Below, piece by piece: positions 46,026-57,170 of a DNA stretch of 64,000 nt; position 1 is the stretch's first letter; each line of letters opens with the position of its first letter. The stretch is from Pyropia haitanensis. Taxonomy: Eukaryota > Rhodophyta > Bangiophyceae > Bangiales > Bangiaceae. The stretch is from NCBI GenBank assembly GCA_008729055.1, contig SDUX01000010.1:1488001-1552000 (forward strand), in the 5' to 3' direction. The notes beneath the pieces were generated by a model. That model was given only the letters and a program-made list of their open reading frames with translations, searched no databases and had not been told where the DNA came from. Both the position numbers and the translations under genes were made by a program.

Positions 46026-47272
46026 ATGACCCGCCGCGGCTGTCGTGCCGCCGCGGCGGCCGCGGTCTTGATGGCGATGCTCGCGGTGGCGGCCGACGGG
46101 ACCACCGCGGCGGCGGTGCCGCCGACAGCGGCGGCGGCGGCGGCACGGGCCGCCGGCGGTCGCGCCGCCGCCCACAACACCGCCGTCGCCGCCACCGCTG
46201 CCAAAGACGACCGCGCCTCGGACGGCGTGCTCACCACGGCGCGCCCGCTGCTACCGGCTGAGGTGGGCGCGACGTACCAGCTCAAGTTTGCGCACGCGGG
46301 CATCGCGTGCCCGACCACCTTTTCCATCCGCGGCGACGGGGAGACCATCCCCGGCGTGGAGCCCGCTATTGCCCGCCGCTACGCGGGAGACCGCATCGCG
46401 GAAGATGGGCGCGCGTGCGCCGAAGGCGTACTCGACGTGGTCAACACCGACGCGATTCGCGACGCGGCCGTCGTGGCGGCGGTGGGCGACCCGGGCGCGG
46501 CGCGGCGCCTCAACGCGACCTCGTGGTCGCGGATCAACGTGGGCTGGTCCACCTCTGTCGGCTTTCACGTGGGCAGCTGGGCGTGCCCGGACCGACCGGC
46601 GTGGGACGAGCGCATCGACGCGCTGTTTAGCCGCGGCGCGTTCAAGCTGGATCTCCAGAGCGGCAACACGCTCAGCCTGCCAGAGGGCGCCCGCAACCTG
46701 CTGTTTGTCAACTCGAGCTCGTTGATGTGCATGCTCACCGCGCCGCCGGGCGTCGGCGCGCCGACCGAACCGGGCCGGGAGCGGGGCGCCCGCAACGGGG
46801 AAGACGAGGGCGTCGCGGCGGCGCCGTCGTCCGGCAGCGGCGGCGGCGGTGACAGCGGCAGCGGCCGCGGCGGGGACGACGGCGGCGGCGGGGGTGGCCT
46901 GTCTACCGGCGCCCTCGCGGGCGTGGCGGTGGTGGCGGTGGTAGCCGCGGCAGCCGCCGTCGCCGGCGCGGTCGTCGGCACCCGCGCTTGGCGGCGGCGG
47001 CGGCGGGACGCTGACGGCGCGCCCGCCGCGGCGGCGGCGGCGGCGCAGTCCCTCTCGGGCCAGCCGCCCGTGCCGCCGTCACCGGTGCTTATCCTCGACA
47101 GCCTCGACGGGGGCGTCTATGGGGGCGCTGACCCGCGCGCGGGCCGCGGCGCCGGCGGCCGCACGGGGGTTGGGGGGGGGGGAAGAAGCGCAACAGCCTC
47201 GGCGAACCGCCGCCGCTGCCAGAGGAGCTGTGGGACACGGTCGGCTCGTCGACCAGTGGCGGCAAGGTGTAG
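46026..47272 (+). CDS. Orphan type I membrane (secreted-domain) protein
   Basis: The start is ATG 46026 (context ctcgccatg). The first 27 residues (MTRRGCRAAAAAAVLMAMLAV...) are a signal peptide. An ectodomain of about 220 residues has four cysteines (IACPTT, GRACAEG, GSWACPD, LMCML) that could form two disulfides, plus N-glycosylation sequons NATS and NSSS. A Gly/Ser-rich stalk leads to one membrane span at about residues 293-320 (GALAGVAVVAVVAAAAAVAG) followed by RAWRRRRR. The cytoplasmic tail holds PVPPSPVLILDSLDGG. A G-run at about 47172-47182 shifts the frame. The tail then reads KKRNSLGEPPPLPEELW...SSTSGGKV and stops at 47270-47272, about 415 residues in all. I recognise no domain; a cell-surface receptor or wall-associated protein is plausible from topology only. 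Confidence 0.75.
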
Positions 47273-50200
47273 GGGAGGGGGGAGTCCGCACGCAGTACGA
47301 GGGGGGGGTGGGCGTACCACCGGGGGGGTGTGGGGGGGGGGGGGGGGGGGGGGAGGAAGCGGGTTGTACGCACCGTACGCGCGTGTTTTGCCGTCGCCAC
47401 TGCTGCCAGACCCCCCCGCGGGTGGTGGCGCACGTCGGCGGCCCGCGCCGCCGCCCCCGCGCCGGCCGGCTGGGCGGAGCGGCGGCCCGCCGCGGGCGCG
47501 CGACTCGCCGCGCCGCCGGCCGCAAGCGACCGATCCGCCTCGCGCCGCCGCGGCGCGGGGCGGCCCGCCCCAGACTCGAATGCTTGTGTCACGAGCATGC
47601 TTTCGATATCAGACTGTTTCTCCCTTGTTTGTCACCGACCATGTCCGTGACAGTCCGTGACAGTTGGAAATGAGAGGAACGAGCCCGTGTTGCTTTGGCG
47701 GGTGAGCGTGCGGCACAGGGAGACGGGACAGAGTGGACAGACACACGGGAAGCGTGCGGGGGGGAGGGGGCGGCAGCAGCACCAGCAATACGTGACGCCG
47801 TCGGCCACGGGCGGCAACGACGACGGCCGTGGCCTGCACGCGTGGAGGCACCGCCGGTGTGGTTGGCCGCCACGGCGGGCGGCCGCGGTGACGACGGCCG
47901 GGTGGCCGGCCGTGGATGTCGGTCATGCTCGGCGGGGTGGCCACGACGCGCGTCCGCGCAGGGTGAGGAGCGTATAAACACGCGGCGCGTATGGCCGCGG
48001 ACCGCCACGACGGCGGGTGGAGGGACGGGGCGGGGAAAGAGCACGACGCGGGCGTGCGCGAGCGCCGGAGCGTGTGCCCGCGCGCGCACGGCCGGAAGGG
48101 CACGACGGGATGGCGCGGGCAGCGCGTACGCGCCACCGCGGTTTCCGGCATACCGCCGCCACGAGCCAACGCGCCGCACGGCGGGCGGGAATGGCGGGAG
48201 AGGGGAAGAGTGCATGAGGAAAATGGGGGGGGGGGGGCGGGGGGGGGGGGGCGGGGGGCCGATCGCGCGGTGGCCGCCACGCGCGGCCGTTCCGCGGTCG
48301 CGGCAGGCGCGCGCGCGCCAACGCGGCGGCAGGGGGGAGGGGCGCCGCCGTCTGCGGCCGCCAGCGGCGGCCACCCCATCGTTTCCCGCGCTCCCCGCTG
48401 CGGCGACGGCTCTGGAAGGTGCACGCAGCGGCAGACGCTGCGGGTGGCGCGTAGGGGCGGCGTCGGGGCGGTACGCCTGCCGCGCGGCTGCCGCTCCCGC
48501 CACCCGCGTCCCGATCGCTCCGCACCGCGCCTCACGGCGTGTTCAACCCACCGGCGCGCTGCCCCTTCCCCCCTCCCCCATCGCGTGGACCACTCGCTCG
48601 CGCTCGCGCCACGTCGCGCCCGTTATTTGTCTTGTTTTTTGTTGCGCGCCGGCCGACACGACATCCCCGGCAGCGACGGGTGCCCGCCCTCCCAGCTGTC
48701 TGCCACGCCTGCGGGGGGCGCCGCGGCGGGTGGCCGTCGCCTTCCCGCCACGCCACGGTTTTCTCCGTTGGGGACGCCGCTCCGCCAGCCCCAGAGAAAA
48801 GGGGGGAGGGGGGCGACAGCGGTTGGGTGTTGGGGGGGAGGAGACTGCGGGCCTGTCGCCTCCCCACCGCCGCGAGGGGTTTGCGCCGCGCGGGGGCGTC
48901 GTGCTGGGTGGCGCGGGACGGTTGCGTGCAAAAAAAAAAAAAAAAACAGAAGAACGAGAAAAGGTTCGGAAGCGTTACTCCTGCCTGCCAGACGCGGGTG
49001 TGCCAGTTGGTACAGTTCAATGAGGTCCGGACCAGGCCAGCCGACCTGGCCGGCCATAAGACACGGGAAGTCGCCCGCGCCCCCAATGAGGATAAAAAGC
49101 GTGCCACCGCGGGAGTAGGCAGGCAGAACGGAGATTAAGGCAGATAGAGAAGCAAGAGGAGAGAGAAGAAGGCGGCCGACGGGACGCCCAAGGGCGCCAC
49201 GCCGGGAAGGTGGGTGGGGCGCGAGGGCAAACGAATGTGCCGGCCGACGGCGGCCGGCGCGATCTCCCTCCGGGCTTCGCCTCTTGTGCACACCTCGGCG
49301 GACAGGTGGCCGTCTACACCGGATACACCAAGTAGCCCGACCCCCCCCTTCGTCGGGGATATCGGGATACAACCCGTTTAGGCGGACGCATAACTCCTGA
49401 AACCTCAAGAACAAGACAGTCTCCCCAACAGCATGCCCCTTCATGCGTCCGCCTTCACGCATGACAGTGCGTGTCACAGATCGTCCCTCGGTGGGGCCCG
49501 TGGCGGCTGCAGAGGCGGTGGCGTCCCACCGGGAAGGTGGCCACGGCTGCAGCGCCGCGCACGTCGCGGCGTCCCGCGGTGCGCCCCCCCCGTGACGTGC
49601 CAGTAGCCGCCGCCCACTTTCCGCCGCTCACGCCAGCCGCGCACACCCCAACGGAAACCGTCTGCGGACACGGTGCGCGTGCACCCCTTCCCGCGGCAGA
49701 GAGCAAATCCCCTCTCGAGGCGCCCGCCGCCGCGTCGCGGCCGTGCGGCGGGACGCGGAGGGAGCCGCTGCCGGCCGCGGCGCGGCCGCCGCCCGCCCCG
49801 TGGCTTCCCGCCACAGATTCGGCACGCGCGGGGAGCTGCCGCCGGGGGTGCCCAGCCCGTCGCGCGGCAGCCGAGCTCCCGCGGCGGCCGCCACCGCCCC
49901 CACCCACAACCGCCCGCACGGGTGGTTGGTGGCCGCCTCTGTCGCGTGGCGCGCCCAGCCGCCGGCGGGACGCCCCGCGCCGCGGCGGCTGCCGCCGCCA
50001 CGCGGTGCCACGTCCGCCGCCAGTGCCGCGGTCGCTCGCGCCGCGAGCGCGCCTCGTTTGTACCCCCACTCGAGGCGTGGGCGACGGCGCGCCACACGTC
50101 GCCATTCCTCCCCGTCCCCTTCCCCCCCCCCCCCCCCACCCCCTCTTCTTTTTCTCCCGGCGCTGCGTAGGCCGCGGCAGCGACTGCGCTGTGGTCGGCG

Positions 50201-51370
50201 GGCGACGGCCGTCTTTGGAGGAGGGGCGCTGCGCAGGGCGGCTGCCTGCCGCGGCCGGCCCGCCGCGGCAGCTGGGGACGGCCGCGCCCGCGCGAACGGC
50301 CGGGCGGCCGAGCGGGCTCGGGCGGCCGCAGCCGCGTTGGCGGGAGCCAACGACGGCCGCCCCGTGGCGCGCGCGCGCGCCGCCGCGGGGCGGACCCGCC
50401 GCTGAGGCCCATCACGGCCACGGCGACGGCATGCAGACCGGGCGGGACCGTCGGCCGCGGACGGCCCCCAACAAAGGCCCAACGAGAGGGGGCGCGGATG
50501 GCCGAGGCAACGGCGCAGACGGCGGGACGCCCGCCGCGACCGCGCCAGCACCCGCGCCCGCCCACCGTCGCGCCGCCGCTGTGCCCCCGCCGCCGCGCGG
50601 GCGGGCGACCGCGCTACGGCCGCCGCCGCGGCCGCCGCCGCTGCAGCCGTGCCCTCCCCCCCCCCCCCCGCCGGCCGCCGCTGCCGCCCGCGCCGCCGCG
50701 TTTCGGCGGGGCGGCTCGCCGCACGCGGCCGCTGGCCGCTCCCGCGCAGCCGCGGGCGCGGCGCCCCCCCTCCCCCCAGCTGTGCCCGCCCACCCCGCCC
50801 CGTTGGCTGCTGTCGCGCCTTCCCTCCCCGGCCGACACCCAACCCGGCGCTCCCGCCGCCTGGCCTACGTTGGCCGCCGCCGCCGCCGCCTCGCCGTCTC
50901 GCGTAGGCGGGCGGCCGCGGGCGGCGGGGGCGCGCGCCATTTCCCTCCATCCCCTGCGCACAGCCCTGTCCGCCGCCCCCCGCCGCTGGCGCTCCCGCCA
51001 AGGGGGTGTCGTACGCGGCCGCGCCACGCCGCTGACGGCCCTGCACGCGGCCGCGGCGACGGCGGCGGCGGTGGATGGGCGCGAGCTCCCGCCACACCCC
51101 TTCCCCCGCGGGACCTCCCGCGCTCCCGCCGCGGAGGTACGGTAGTCCACCACACGAGGCGGTTGCCGGCCGTACGAGGCGCGGTGGCCGCGACGGCAGC
51201 GGCGGCATGGCGGGGGCTCCCACTCCCCCCCACCCCCTGTCGCCTACCGTTTTGGGATGTGCGGGCGGGAGCCGCAGTGGTAGCGGCAGCCGCGGCGGCG
51301 ACGCGGGCGCCGCCACCGGTCGGGCGAGACGAGCGGCGGAGACGGGGGGGGGGGAGGGGGCGGCGGCGTG

Positions 51371-51378
51371 TATATATA
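51371..51378 (+). promoter_or_regulatory. Isolated TATA-like box
   Basis: tatatata followed by cgggcgcccg stands out in otherwise G/C-only sequence. A convincing downstream gene is not visible, so a promoter role is speculative. Confidence 0.2.
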
Positions 51379-52966
51379 CGGGCGCCCGTCGACCCCACCG
51401 CCGCCAGCCCCGCGCCGCACTCACCGCTGCCCCTCCCCCCCAAGCACGGCGCCGCGCCGCGGCGGTCGCGGTCATTGCGGGCGGTGCCGCCGCCGTCGGC
51501 GGCGGCTCGGCCGTGCCCTCGCTGCCACCGACTGTCCGCCGTCGATCGCGCCCGCACATCGTCGTTGCCGCCGGCGTCCTTCTCCCTGTCGAGGGCGCCA
51601 CCGTTGCCCACCGCCGACGGGATGGGCGTCGCCCCGCCGCGGTCGTCCCTGCGGCGGCTCCGTTGCCCGTGTCCTCCACCTGGCTGGCCGCTGCAGGGTG
51701 CCCGCCGCTGAGCGCCGTTGTTGCCGCACCGTCACGCCGCCGCCCGTCGTCTGTGGCGGCGCCACCACTTGGTCGGCTCGGGGACCACGGGCCGCAGCTG
51801 TAGGTAACCGCCCTGGCGCCGCGCCGCCGGCCGTGTGCAGCACCCTGTCGTCGCCACCAGGTGTGGTGGCTCCCCTCCCCCTCCCGTCATTGGGTCCGTC
51901 CGCCCCGTCTTGAAGCCGCCGTCCGTCTCGGCGCCGCCGTCTCGCCACCCCCCACCCCCGTTGACGCGGTTGCCCCGCGTGGCGACGGACCTGCCCGCGT
52001 GGCTGCGGTTTCCCGCCCCAGACGTCAAGCCGTACCACCCGCCGCGGCCACCCGCCGCCCGTACGAGACGCCCCTCCTCACTGGTGCTGCTCGCCACACC
52101 CCCGACAAGCTTCTTCCCCCCGGTGGTGACGCCGCCTCTCCGCCCGTCCTCAAGCCACGGCCGCCGTCGAAGGGTTTCCTCCCTTTGCTGTCGGCGCCCC
52201 CCCCGTTGTTGCTGCCGCAGCCAGACCAGCCGTCAACCCCCTTTTCATCCCCGCCACCGGCGGCGGTTTGCTCCCATGGCCGCTCCCCACGTCAGGGTCC
52301 CCCTCTCGTCGTCGATGGCGCAGCCGCCGCCGGTGCTTCCCGCCGCGACCGTTGGCGCCGCTGGCGGGCTCCCCTGGCGGTTGTAGCCCCCCCATTGGCC
52401 GCAACGCGCCCGCGTCGCGGCGTTCACGCCGCCGTCGTGCACAGGGGCGGCCGCCGCTCGTGGCCTGCCGCGCTCCCGATCCGGCGCGTCGGCCGCGGTC
52501 GTCCCGGCGCGTCTCCCCCCCCCGCCCCCCCCCCCCCCCCCCCGCCGTGTTGATTGTCCCCCTCGTCGTTGCCGTCACCCCAACCCGCTGCTGAGCCGTC
52601 ACCGCCTTGCGCCGCCGCCGCTGGTCATGGCCGCGCCGTCGCCGGTGCCGCCGCCTCTTGCGGCGGCGTGCCGCCGTGCCGCCCCGGACGCGGCGGCCGC
52701 CAGACGTTGGGCGTCGGCGGCGCCCGCCCATCGTGGCAGTCTTCCCGCTCTTGTCGCCGCCGCGATCCCGTCGGGGCAGTCCCCGGCCGCCGCTACCGCT
52801 GGCCACGCGGCGCGCCCGCCCTTCCCCCCCCCTCCCTCCCCCCCCCCTCCTTTTCATCGTGCCGCCCCACGTGGCCCCCCCCTCGTCGTCCCTGCCGCCG
52901 TTCCGTCGAGGTGGTCCTCTCCGGTCGTTGCCGTGACCATCCCCATCGTTGCCGGCGTCCCTGCTG

Positions 52967-53607
52967 GCACCTGCTGTTGGACGCGTCGGTTGCGCGTGCT
53001 GCTTGCGGCGGCTTTGGACGGCGGCGGCCGCTGTCGGCGGGCGCTCCCATTGTCGTGATGCCGCCGCTTCCGTCGGTGCTGCCTCCCCCCTGGCGCTTGG
53101 GAGTCGCCCTCCGACCGCGGCGGCAAGAGTTGGTTGTCTCCGTCGCCCGGTTCTGCCGCGATCCGCTGGCCGTTGCGGTCCTTGCCCATCGCGTTGTAGC
53201 CGCTCCCGCCGCTATACAACTTTTCTCCCCGTCATTCCTGCCTCGCCCGTGGCGTGGCGTGGCCATCCTTGCGGTCGTCACGTCCCGTCTCGTCACCCAG
53301 CCGCCGTTGCTGGCCTTGCGGGCGTCCGCTCGGTGTGGCGGCTCCGCCTCCGCCGTCCTCCACGGCCGCTCCGCCTTGGCCGCTTCTTTTCTATTGGGTG
53401 CGGGAGGTGGGCCCTGACGGATTGGTGGGGCGACGGCGCCTGCCGCTTGTGGCGGCACCGTGAGCCGCAGCACCAAGATGAGCGGGTAGCGCACGCTGCA
53501 GCAGTTGGCATTGGCCGCCGTCCGCTGTGTCCTACGGCAGTGGGCACCTGCTGTTGGACGCGTCTGTTGCGCGTGCTGCTTGCGGCGGCTTTGGACGGCG
53601 GCGGCCG
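52967..53607. repeat. 64-bp direct duplication
   Basis: 52967-53030 and 53544-53607 are the same 64-bp sequence (beginning gcacctgctgttggacgcgt, ending ggacggcggcggccg) with one mismatch. They are 577 bp apart. The near-identity contrasts with the degenerate repeats around them, which suggests a recent local duplication or gene conversion. Confidence 0.9.
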
Positions 53608-53759
53608 GTTTGGGGGGGGGGGCCCGCGCCCGCTGGGAGCCGCAGCGGCAAGGTCCGGCGTCGTTTTCGCCGAGGCCGTCCGGCCTCGCGGCCGCGTGGG
53701 CAGCGTGGTTGTCTTTGCCTCTGCCCCCGCCACTGTCGCCGCCGCGTGGTGGCGCTGCT

Positions 53760-54035
53760 GACGCTGCCGCCGTTGCTGTCTGTGCGGCCGCCGTGGCCAT
53801 TGCTGCGGCGGTTGGCGCGGCCGCTGCCGCGGCCAGTGCCGCTGCCGTGGCAGCCGCCGCGTCGCCTGGCACTGCTGCGGCCGCTGCCACTGCCGTGACG
53901 GCTGTCGCTGCCGCTGCCGCTGTCGCAGCCGCTGCCGCTGCCGGTGTCGTTTTCGCTGTCGTTTCCGCCGCCGTGGCCGCTGATGCTTTCGCTGCCGCTG
54001 CTGCGGCCTCTGCCGCTCCCGCCGCCGCACATCGG
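53760..54035. repeat. Degenerate gccgctgcc microsatellite
   Basis: Irregular repetition of gccgctgccg/ctgtcg hexamer-like motifs gives alternating Ala/Val on the plus strand and Gly/Ser on the minus. It lies directly before the 66-bp minisatellite. Confidence 0.7.
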
Positions 54036-54339
54036 CTTTCTTCGTCATCCCTGCCTCGCCTCCTGGGCTGCCAGCGCCGAAGACGGCGCGTGTATTGGCC
54101 GCTGGTGGGCTGTAGTGCTGCGCCCCGAAGGGGGTCCTGCTTTGGGCGGTGGCGCCTCAGGGCAGCTGCGGAGCGCAGCCTGTGACGGCTGGACCGCCTT
54201 GAGGCGTGTCCGCGTTATGGCCGCTGTCGTGTGATGCACCGCCTTCCGCGCTGTGGCCGTCGAGGCCGTGGCCGCGGCTGTCGGCGGTGCGCCCGCCATG
54301 GAGCGTCTCTGCGGCGCAGCCGGCGAGTCGTTGTGCGCT

Positions 54340-57170
54340 CCCGTCAGTGTGGCGGCCGCCGAGGCGCTCGGCGGCGCCCCCGGCGTGGCGCCTGTGTTTG
54401 TGAGAGTCGCCGATGTGGCCGCCACGGCGGACGGCACCGCCATGGGCGCTGCGACCGCCGTGAGGCGGATGGGCGTCGCGGCTGCCTTGGGACGGATCGG
54501 CGCCGCGCCCGCTGAGTGGGGGGCGCGCAGCCGGAAGCGACGCGACCACAGAGGCGCTGCTCGCCGCTTTCGGCTGTGTGGCCGCCAACGGGCGCGTTTG
54601 CGTAGCGGGCGCCGAAGCCCTTGGCGCGGCCGTCGCCGTCGCCGTTGCCGTGGGGCGCATCGCTGCCTGCCCGCCGGGAACGCGCCGCCGACCGCCATTG
54701 GCGTTGCCGCCGTTCTGGGGCGGATCGCCGCATGACCGCCGGCGTGCGGCACGCCGCCGGCGTGCCCGCCGTCAAGGCGCTGGGCGCCGCCATCGGCGTC
54801 GCCGTCGTCGGGCAGAGGATTGCAGCCGGCTCGCCGTCGTGGCGCTGGACGCGGTCGTCGGCATCGTCGCCGTCGCGAGGCGCGCCGTTCGCGTGCCAGT
54901 CGTTGTCGCGCTGGGTGTCGCAGTTGGCGCTCCTGCCGCCCCTGTGGCGGATTTCCGACTGCTGGCCGCCGACGTGGCGGACGCCGCCGTCAGGGAGCGG
55001 ACTGCCGCATGGTCGCCGCCGAGGCGCTCGGTGCCACCATCGGCGTAGCCGCCGCCGTGGGGGGATTGCCGACTGCCTGTCTGCGTCACGGCGGATGCGG
55101 CCGTAGACGCCATCGCCGTCGGGCTTTGGATCGCTGACTGCCCGACGCCATCGGCGTGGCCACCGTTGTCGGGCGCGCCGCCGGCGTGGCCGCCGTCGTG
55201 GCGCTGGGTGCCGTCGTCGGCGTTGCCGCTGCCCAGGAGGCGGGTTGCTGCCGGCCCGCCGTCGTGGCGCTGGGCACCTCCTTCGGCGTTGCCGCCGCGG
55301 AAGGGCGTGCCGCGCGCCTGCCCACCATCATCTCGCTGGGCGGGCCGCCGGCATGTCCACCGTCGCCCCGCTGGGCGCCGCCGTCGACGCCGCCGCTGTC
55401 GTGGGGCGTGGCGCCGCCGTCGGCGCCCCTACTGCTGGGGAGCACGCCGCCGGCGTGGCCGTCGTTGCGGCGCTTGGCGCCACCGTGGGCGTCGCCGCTG
55501 CCGAAGGGCGTGGCGCCGGCGTGGCCGCTGTCGTGGCGCTGGGCGCCACCATCGGCGTCGCCGCCGCTGGGGTGCAGAGGAGCGCCGGCCGCCGGCCGCC
55601 GAGAAACGGCGTCCCGCCGTCGGCGTCGCCGCCGCCATCGAGGCGATTCGTTGCCGGCCCGCCTCCGACGGGCTGCGCGCGGCGGTCGGCGTTGCCACCG
55701 CCGTGGGGCGGTTCGACGCCCGAAGTCCACCGCGGGGCTGAGTGCGGCCGTCGGCGACGCTACCTTCTGAGGCGCGCCGCCGGCCTGCCGCCTACTGAGG
55801 CGGTCGGCGCCGCCGTCGGCGTTGCCGCCGTCGTGGGGCGCACCACCAGCGTGTCCGTCGTCGTGAGGCTGGGCGCGACGGTCGGCGTCGCCACCGACGT
55901 TGCGCGTGCTGCGGCCTTTCCGTCCGTCGTGGGGCCGGACGCCGACGTCGGAGTCGCCGCCGCCAGGGGCGCGGATCGCCGCCGGCCTGCCATGAAGAGG
56001 CCGAACGCCGCCGTCGGCGTCGGCACCGTCGTGGGGTTCGCCGCCGGCGTGCATGCCGTCGTGGCGCTCGGTGCCGCTGTCGGCGTCTACGTCGGCAAAG
56101 GGGCGAATTTTTGCCGGCCCGCTGTCGTGGCGCTGGGCGCTGATGTCGACGTCGCCGCCGTCGTGGGCCGCGCAGCCGGCGTGCGCGACGTTGTGGCGCT
56201 CGGTGCCGCCGTCTGCGTCGCTGCTGCCGTGGGCGCACCGCCCGCGTGCCCGTAGCCGCGAGGCAGCGCACGGCCGTCGGCGTCGCCGCCGCCATCGGAC
56301 GCGCCGCCGCGTTGCCGTTTGTTGTGGAGCCGGGCGCCGACGTCGGCGTCGCCGCTGCCACGGGGGCAGATCGCCGGCCGCCGGCCACCGAGAGGCCGAG
56401 CGCCGCCGTCGGCGTCGCCACCGTCGCGGGGCTCGCCGCAGGCGTGCCCGCTGTCGTGGCGCTGGACGCCGCGGTTGGCGTCGTCGCCGCCGTTGTGAGC
56501 CGCGCCGCCGGCGTGCGTGCCGTCGTGACGCGCTATGCCGCCGTTGGCGTCGCCGCCGCCTTGGGGCGCGGCGTTGAGGTGCTCGTAGCCGCGAGGCTGG
56601 GCACCGCCGTCGGTGTCGCCGCCGTTGGCGTCTCCGACGTTTTTGGGCACTCCGCTGTCGTGCCAGTCTGCGTGTCGCTGGGCGCCGCCGTCGTCATTGT
56701 CGCCGGCGCGGGCGCGGATTGCTGCCGGCCGTCGAGGGGCCAGGCGCCGCCATCGTCCTCGTTGCTGTCGTGGGGCGCGTTGTCGGCGTGCGTGCCATGT
56801 GGCGCTGGGCCCTGCCGTCGGCGTCGCCGCCGTCGTCGGGCGCGTCTCTCACCGTCGGCGTTGCCGCTGTCGAGGGGCGCGTCGCCGGCGCGCGCACCTT
56901 CGTGGCGCGAGGCGCCGCTGTCAGCGCCGCCGCCGTCGGCGTCGCTTTCGTTGGCATTATCGCAATTGTGAGGCGCGCTGCTGGCGTGCCGGCCGTCGTG
57001 GCGCTGTGCGCCGCGGTCGGCGCCGCGTGCGTTACGGGGCGCTCCGCTGGAGTGCCCGTCGTCGTGGCGATGGGCGCCTCCGTCGGCGCGGAGGCCAACG
57101 TGGTGCGCGTCGCTGGCGTGGCGGTCGAGGCACTGGGCACTGCCGTCGGCGCGGCGGTCGTTGGGGGGGG
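54340..57170. repeat. Degenerate minisatellite with dominant 66-bp unit
   Basis: The landmark gtcgtggcgctggg starts at 55195 and 55261, and a variant at 55327, exactly 66 bp apart. Variants at 55464 and 55530 keep the spacing, with shortened or rearranged units between. The unit reads roughly gcc-gtc-gtg-ggg-cgc-gcc-gcc-ggc-gtg... and, because 66 is a multiple of 3, stays open in several frames. Plus strand gives hydrophobic GAAVGVAAVVGRAAGV repeats; minus strand gives Thr/Pro/Ser/Ala-rich repeats (ATPTAAPSATTAATPAA) or Gly/Asp/His-rich ones (GDADGGAQRHDGGHAGG). No frame is continuous across the array, so coding is unproven. Confidence 0.85.

Larger units (their letters stand above)
47273..54339. 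other. 7-kb gene-poor GC-rich region
   Basis: Very long G runs lie at 47328-47353 and 48227-48256 and an A17 run at 48930-48946. Open frames occur on both strands at 49471-51711, with up to 746 codons on the plus strand and 683 on the minus. They are Pro/Arg/Ala-rich and lack domains, so neither is called. 52000-54000 is enriched in gtcgttgcc/gccgctgcc-type degenerate repeats and holds a 64-bp duplication. A small hairpin (tcatgcgt ... acgcatga) lies at about 49442-49465. Confidence 0.45.

Noticed and set aside
49471..51711. 746-codon plus-strand ORF (and 683-codon minus-strand overlap)
   Set aside because: Both strands are equally open and Pro/Arg/Ala-rich, with no domain or start context. 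I could not decide that either is a gene.
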